From positions 14,818,001 through 14,882,000 of the forward strand of contig OX485806.1 in assembly GCA_950295325.1 (NCBI GenBank): a DNA stretch of 64,000 nt, given 5' to 3'. The notes beneath the pieces were generated by a model. That model was not told where the DNA came from and did no database searches. It saw only the letters and a list, made by a program, of their open reading frames with translations. Origin of the DNA: Polytrichum commune. Taxonomy: Eukaryota > Streptophyta > Polytrichopsida > Polytrichales > Polytrichaceae. A program made the position numbers and the translations under genes. Positions 59,062 to 64,000 of this stretch are shown one piece after another (the stretch's first letter is position 1; each line of letters opens with the position of its first letter).

Positions 59062-62000
59062 AGCTCGCCCCGGGCATGGAGGAGAAGCTGACGGCGCTGG
59101 GCCTGTCGTGTCAGGCGGACAATTACGAGGCCATGTATGTGATACCCGCCCACGAGATACCCGCCCAAGACGTCCGTGTGATGGAGGGTAGCATCCACTT
59201 GGCACCCAAGATCAAGCCGGGCCCGCTTTTAAGTAATTGTAGTAGGAGCCGGGGCCCGGTGCACGATTTGAAGCTGAAGCCCCTCCAGAACAGGGTCACA
59301 TCTCTCGGGGCCACGATCCAACGGCTTGAGACAGACCTCAACAACATGAAGGAGCTAAGGCAAGCCACTGTGAAGAAGGTCCGCAAACTGCATTTACAGG
59401 TGCCCGAAATGATGTCGTCAACTTTACTCTGTGGATTCCTCGTACGTTTTTTCTTGGATTTGTAAAAATCTTCGACTGATGCTTTAATTGAGTCACACCA
59501 AACATTGTATTTGGTGTCACCAATTCTAGTTGTCTTGCTCAATAACTAATTATAAAACGCCTGTGTAGTGGCACCAACACTACAGTAGTTATAAACTTAG
59601 CGTCATTCTGGGCATTATAGAGTTACAATGTTGCAAACACTGTCACTTAGAAAGTGATTTGTCATCCAGATTTCAATCAACCACAACAATATCTCATTAC
59701 AAGAATGTTAGGGTGCAGAATATATCAAGCTTTGTAAGACTTGTTTCATTACATAACTGTAAGTGGGGATGACAGTAGTTGTAAACTTATTCATAAGAAG
59801 TGTCATTAGAGAGGTCACCACAGTGAAATAAAATACCATATGACACTAAATACAATGTTTAGTGCACTGAACTTGGTGACGTATAAATGGAGTGGACCTC
59901 AGGGTTAATTATGGACTAACTTAGATGTTCACCATGGGGTGGACCTAGCAGAGTGGAGGGTTGACCCAATGGCCGATATCTAATGTAATGTCCATCTGGA
60001 AATTGTGAAGATTGTGGATGTTACGTAATAGAATCTTATCTAGACAATAAGGTAGACGTGTCGAATTAATCCAACTTAGTAATAACCTAGACACCCATAT
60101 TTGAGTGGTATATGGGCAGGTGTGGATTTAAGACGGGATATCGAAAAGATATCATAACCACATGATCAAAATCTGCTAACAATTCTAAGTTCAATAATCA
60201 ACATGATTGGGGGGGGGACGTTTATGACCACCTAATAAGCACAAAAATCTTCACTTTAATAATGAAGAAGATATTAATATGAACTCCATGGATTATGATG
60301 CGAATGGTTACTTGCACGATTTAGGCTTGCTATAATCTAACTCGCACTAGCTGCATGTTTCATATCCTACGAGAAACGTGTGCAGAGCAAAGAGGATCCA
60401 AAGAGTATGTTAGACCTTATGACATTTTCCAAATGAGGTGGATGTCCTTGAAATTATGTGTGGTTCATGCTAGAATCCGCTTTCAAGGGCATGTAATCTC
60501 CTCCCAATGGAACAATGTTGAACAGAGAACACACCTAGTACCGTAGTAGTATCTTTACCACTTCGGCACTACCTAAACTATTTAAAGAAATTTTTAAAAA
60601 CATCCAAAATAGTATGGAAAACAATGAGGTCGCTTTATATCCTGGATCGTCGAATCTAAAATTAGAAACTATACTAACTAGTCGCTTATAAGTAGCCGGC
60701 ATGGTAAAGGTACAGTAATCTCCCACTTAAGTACGCACCCATTTAAGTACGCATCCCGGTTAAGTGCGCAAATTTTTTGACAAAAAATAGGGTTCATACT
60801 TTATTGTTTGAACATGTCATGCATAGTCATTTGCCATGAATGCATGAATTTTTTACAGTTAAAATTCAATGTCAGTTTGTTAATGTTTCACTGAAACGTC
60901 TCAAACAATCGTCGCAGTCAATCATACATATGTTCAACTTCCGTTTGAACATTAGAGCAAAGCAATTGGTCGTCAATGTCGAGGACATTGTTGTGTAGAG
61001 CTTCAAAGCCTTTGAAGTCTGTAGCACTATCAGAGTCAACAAATGTCCCGATAAGTTGGATTTTGTTGCAGTATGTTCTCCCAATTGTCCCAAACTTTCC
61101 GGATGGTGCCTTCACTGACTTCATACTCCCGCCCCAGTGCCCCCTTGCTTGGTGTGTTCGGTTTGCTCAACTTTGTAATAATCTTACATTGTTGGGCTTT
61201 GGTCAAGCGGGTTGCCTCAAGTTTCATTCATTTCCCGTTGCGATTCATCGAATCATAAGATCTAGAAAGCAATATAAGTAAAGTACGCACCTACCAACTA
61301 AGTGCGCACCAACGACTCATGTTCAAAGTGCGTACTTAAGTGGGAGATTACTGTACTACGTTCGTACCCCAATGATTTCTCTTATTTGGTAGAAGAGCAG
61401 GTCAGTCAAACATGTACTAGGGCAATGGAGTATAAATGGGTCATTCTAAGAATTAATATCATAAAATGGGGATCTGCATACAGTGGCTGAAATGCAGCCA
61501 TTACAGTCAATCGAAAGGCATCAAAAGGGGAGTAATAAGATAACTTTAGCTATTGAACTCTGTATCCATAACGACTCGTAACCTTATGATATGAGAGTTA
61601 ATATCCTTCAATGAGATGAGATGTTTGGTCAGGAGTTGGCCTTTTTGCAAACATTAACCATTTCCATGTTTGGTAAGTTTTCAATGCATGCTTGTAATTG
61701 GTGTGTAGGTTGAACGAAGGCCATAATATATTAGTTCATTTGGGGTCAAAACTCATTTTAACACTTCTTGGCATGTCAAAATGGGTTTGTCCACAATGAA
61801 CCAATATTAGATTGTCCTTTGTTCGATCCTCCATGCCAACTCGAAGCATCCACCAAGAACTTACGAAACATGGAAAGAGTTGATGTATGCAAAAAAACCA
61901 ACTCTCGACCAACAGTCCCACTCAATCGAAGGACAACTCTATCACTGAACAAAGAAGAAAACTTTAATAAAATTGTCGTCACAAATACAATTTTATGATC

Positions 62001-62517
62001 GACATTTAGGAGTTGCGGTCACTTGCAGATGCTCATCCTCCGCGCATGCAACAACCTGGCGTCCAAATTGGGTCTCGAGAAAGGGGCCAACCAAAGGTGG
62101 TTTGAGTTCCTCCAGAGGTTAAGGGAGGACCAATGGAAGCAAGTGCAACTCGGGAGAGATGGACGGGACATTCTAATTGAGACATCGATGTGGATGGAAG
62201 TTCACCTCACGACCACAAACGAGGACATGGCAAAAGCCATTTGGTCGCTCAAGAAAATAGGGAAAGATGATATTGACCGTGGCCTTAATGATTTGAAGAG
62301 CAATAATGTTTCGGCCGGCAAGGGCCGGCGCGGGTGGGACAAGGCCTTCCGGTTGGAATCGGCGGAGGAAGTTTATGGGTGGGACGAGTTGTTCAAGTTG
62401 GCGTCGGGTTCCAATAAGTCGTTCGCCGAGTTTCTTGACGACCATGAGGATCCATCTTCATCATCATCGTCACCAATGGCCGCCCTCACGGTCCCGGATC
62501 TAAACCAACAGTCGTGA
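58899..62517 (+). CDS. Uncharacterised protein, 2 exons, 329 aa
   Basis: Exons 58899-59399 and 62029-62517, joined by a CAG|GTGCCC donor and a TTGCAG acceptor in phase 0. Both are GC-rich and uninterrupted. Start context GAGATGG is good. The N-terminal half (1-115) is Pro/Asp-rich (MYPCPDEDENPLGPADIRR). About 118-167 is a probable coiled coil (NRVTSLGATIQRLETDLNN, then KKVRKLHLQ). The second exon (168-329) is mostly helical and charged (RWFEFLQRLREDQWKQVQ, GWDKAFRLESAEEVYGWDE) and ends in a Ser run and MAALTVPDLNQQS. No domain, signal peptide or membrane span recognised. If the intron were retained, the exon-1 frame would end at 59465 after a hydrophobic tail. AATAAA motifs near 62916 and 62997 could serve polyadenylation. 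Confidence 0.75.
59491..59882. mobile_element. Small inverted-repeat element in the intron of the 58899 gene
   Basis: Left CACCAAACATTGTATTTGGT and right GACACTAAATACAATGTTTA are inverted with respect to each other. Outer motifs GGTGTCACCAA and TTGGTGAC also pair. No ORF. Confidence 0.6.
60050..60270. repeat. R2 repeat copy
   Basis: Contains GACACCCATATTTGAGTGGT and a TTCTAAGTTCAATAATCAAC segment as in other R2 copies. A G-run of nine lies near 60209-60217. Confidence 0.55.
60713..61353 (-). mobile_element. Tigger/pogo-like (Tc1/mariner) element, 641 bp, internally deleted
   Basis: Perfect terminal inverted repeats start CAGTAATCTCCCACTTAAGT (at least 26 bp) and are flanked by TA on both sides (60711-60712 and 61354-61355). 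Repeats of AAGTACGCAC/AAGTGCGCAC lie inside each end. The minus strand 61227-61036 encodes an N-terminal helix-turn-helix of the CENP-B/Psq type: RLTKAQQCKIITKLSK, then EYEVSEGTIRKVWDNWENIL. The catalytic DDE region is absent, so the copy is non-autonomous. Sits in the intron of the 58899 gene in antisense orientation. Confidence 0.92.
61700..61935. repeat. Repeat R9, first copy (in intron)
   Basis: Shares CTTGGCATGxCAAAATG, CAATGAACCAATAT, AACTC...CACCAA and ACTTAC...AACATG with 63205-63440. It contains an internal inverted repeat around TTGGCATGTCAA. Confidence 0.7.
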
Positions 62518-64000
62518 TGATCTTCTTCGTATAAAATGGTCTTCAATCACTTTGAAGTATATTCACGAAGGAAATGTGCACATTGATTACATTCAAAGGT
62601 ACCAGAGCATGGGATTTCTTGCCAGAGTCATGTGGGAAGGAATTGTTTCTTGAAGTGGAGCAAGATTTACTTTTGCTACATTACTACAAGACTGTTGTTA
62701 TGCTTTAGCATTTTTTTTAGCAGTAAGTGATTTCTTCAGTTATGGGAGAGAAGATATTTTGAAAACAAGTATTTCTTTCTGGTTTGTATTTCGTCGAATC
62801 TTGAGCACAATGTGCGGAAAGTCATCGATTGGGCATGCTTCTTATTCTTTGCATGCACTGGAGCTCGTTGTCAAGTTTAGTTTCATTGATCAGAGAGAGG
62901 GTGGTTCATGTCTCATAATAAACTAATTTTTTTGATTTCATAACATTACTCAGTTGATGAGCTGTGTTCATGAGCCTAGCGCGCAGTAGATTCAAGAATA
63001 AAGACTCCAGATGTTGGAATCCCACTGTTTCAAATTGAATATGAAGTCAGGGTAATTGAACACATACACCTCATCAGCTAAGAAATGTTATGTTGAGGTG
63101 TATAATAAATTTTATCCTTTAATACAACCAAAGCTTTGATTCAAACCTGATTGTTTTGTGTACATCATTTTCTATGTTCAGTAATTTGTGGGTGCATGCT
63201 TGAAACTAGTGTGGAGATTTGAACGGAAAAAACGTTCTATATTCGCTCATTAAGGGCCAAACTCATTTTGGGATCTCTTGGCATGCCAAAATGAGTAAGT
63301 TGGCCCTCAATGAACCAATATAGGATGCTCTTCTTTGAAACTTCCACACCAACTCCAATCATGCACCAAAAAACTTACCAAACATGAAAAGTACTATATT
63401 ACATGCAAAACAACCAACTTTCAATCAAAACTCCAGCTGAATTAATGGAGAGTTACTCTTTGAAGAATCTTATCTTATTTATTGAAAGGAAGCAATTTCA
63501 ACTGTGAGAAAGAAGACTATTTTGAGAAAGATAAATTATTTCTGTAGGATCTTGAGCAAAATTTGGGTGTTAAAGATTGGGCAAACTTGAGGAGATAGCT
63601 CCTTAATTGATGTTCTTTGCATGTGTGCGAGTGAGCTCTCATGTTTTGTTTCATAGTCCACAGAGGGCTTCAAGTTTGCCCAATGCTTAGCAAACTCGAG
63701 CTGAATCAAGAACTATTCAAATTGATGTGATTTGAGGACAAGCACAATGACTCTAATGAATATCAAGTACACTGCATCTCAATTGGGAGGGATCACTCAA
63801 AGGTTTGTTCAAGTTTTTTAAATTTTCTTCAGGGGCTTTGAAAATTGAGAAGATTTTATTCATAATGACTACTGTAAATAGTGGAATAGAGACTCCAAGT
63901 TAAGAACTTAATTTAAAGTTCTACTATTCTTCAAATTGAGTACTTAAATCAGTTGAATTCGTACAGTAAGAAAAATGTATTGTTACAATGGATCCATGCA
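62518..64000. repeat. 3' flank with duplicated sequence
   Basis: R9 second copy at 63205-63440. 62755-62900 and 63500-63665 are also diverged direct copies (ATTTCT, AATCTTGAGCACAATxTG, GATTGGGCA, TTCTTTGCATG). The duplication thus spans the 3' UTR region of the 58899 gene. No further gene recognised to the window end. Confidence 0.6.

Overview
The window looks like nuclear DNA of a land plant. Genes are split by GT-AG introns and lie far apart. Most of the sequence is AT-rich non-coding DNA full of short inverted-repeat transposons. Short TTTAGGG (plant telomere type) tracts occur inside it. One intact gene is the plant form of calcineurin B, and a decayed mobile element carries a DUF7869-type transposase-like domain that I associate with bryophyte genomes. 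A bryophyte or other seedless plant is my best guess; this is inference.

Layout. 380-6702 (minus): a complete six-exon mitochondrial GrpE co-chaperone gene, with repeats in its introns and a degenerate triplication beside exon 1. 8230-9790: remains of a LINE retrotransposon followed by a 5S rRNA-like fragment. 10360-11146: a terminal-inverted-repeat (TIR) element. 13417-13522: a strong hairpin just upstream of a complete six-exon calcineurin B-like EF-hand gene (13639-15933, plus). 16-38 kb: gene-poor, with many non-autonomous DNA transposons. Several of these have recognisable TIRs and exact or near-exact target-site duplications (hAT-like, PIF/Harbinger-like and a G-run element), plus a 163-bp tandem repeat nested in a hAT-like element. 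Two unassigned minus-strand coding segments lie at 33.8-36.0 kb. 38184-41216 (plus): the last four exons of a GC-rich ATP-grasp ligase-like gene whose 5' end I could not place. 42643-43023 (minus): a small intronless gene with a mitochondrial-type N-terminus.

44-56 kb is repeats: LINE RNase H remains on the minus strand, a duplicated segment, an array of near-perfect palindromes, and a broken DUF7869-type transposase gene (50045-53107). 57477-58701 holds the probable 3' exons of an unrecognised gene. 58899-62517 is a two-exon gene of unknown function whose 2.6-kb intron carries a TA-flanked Tigger/pogo-like element. The window ends in duplicated non-coding sequence.

The genes are unlinked eukaryotic units and do not form a pathway. 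The best leads for novelty are the ATP-grasp gene, the palindrome array beside the transposase-like gene, the 5S-like fragment at a LINE end, and the two unknown-function genes at 57-62 kb.
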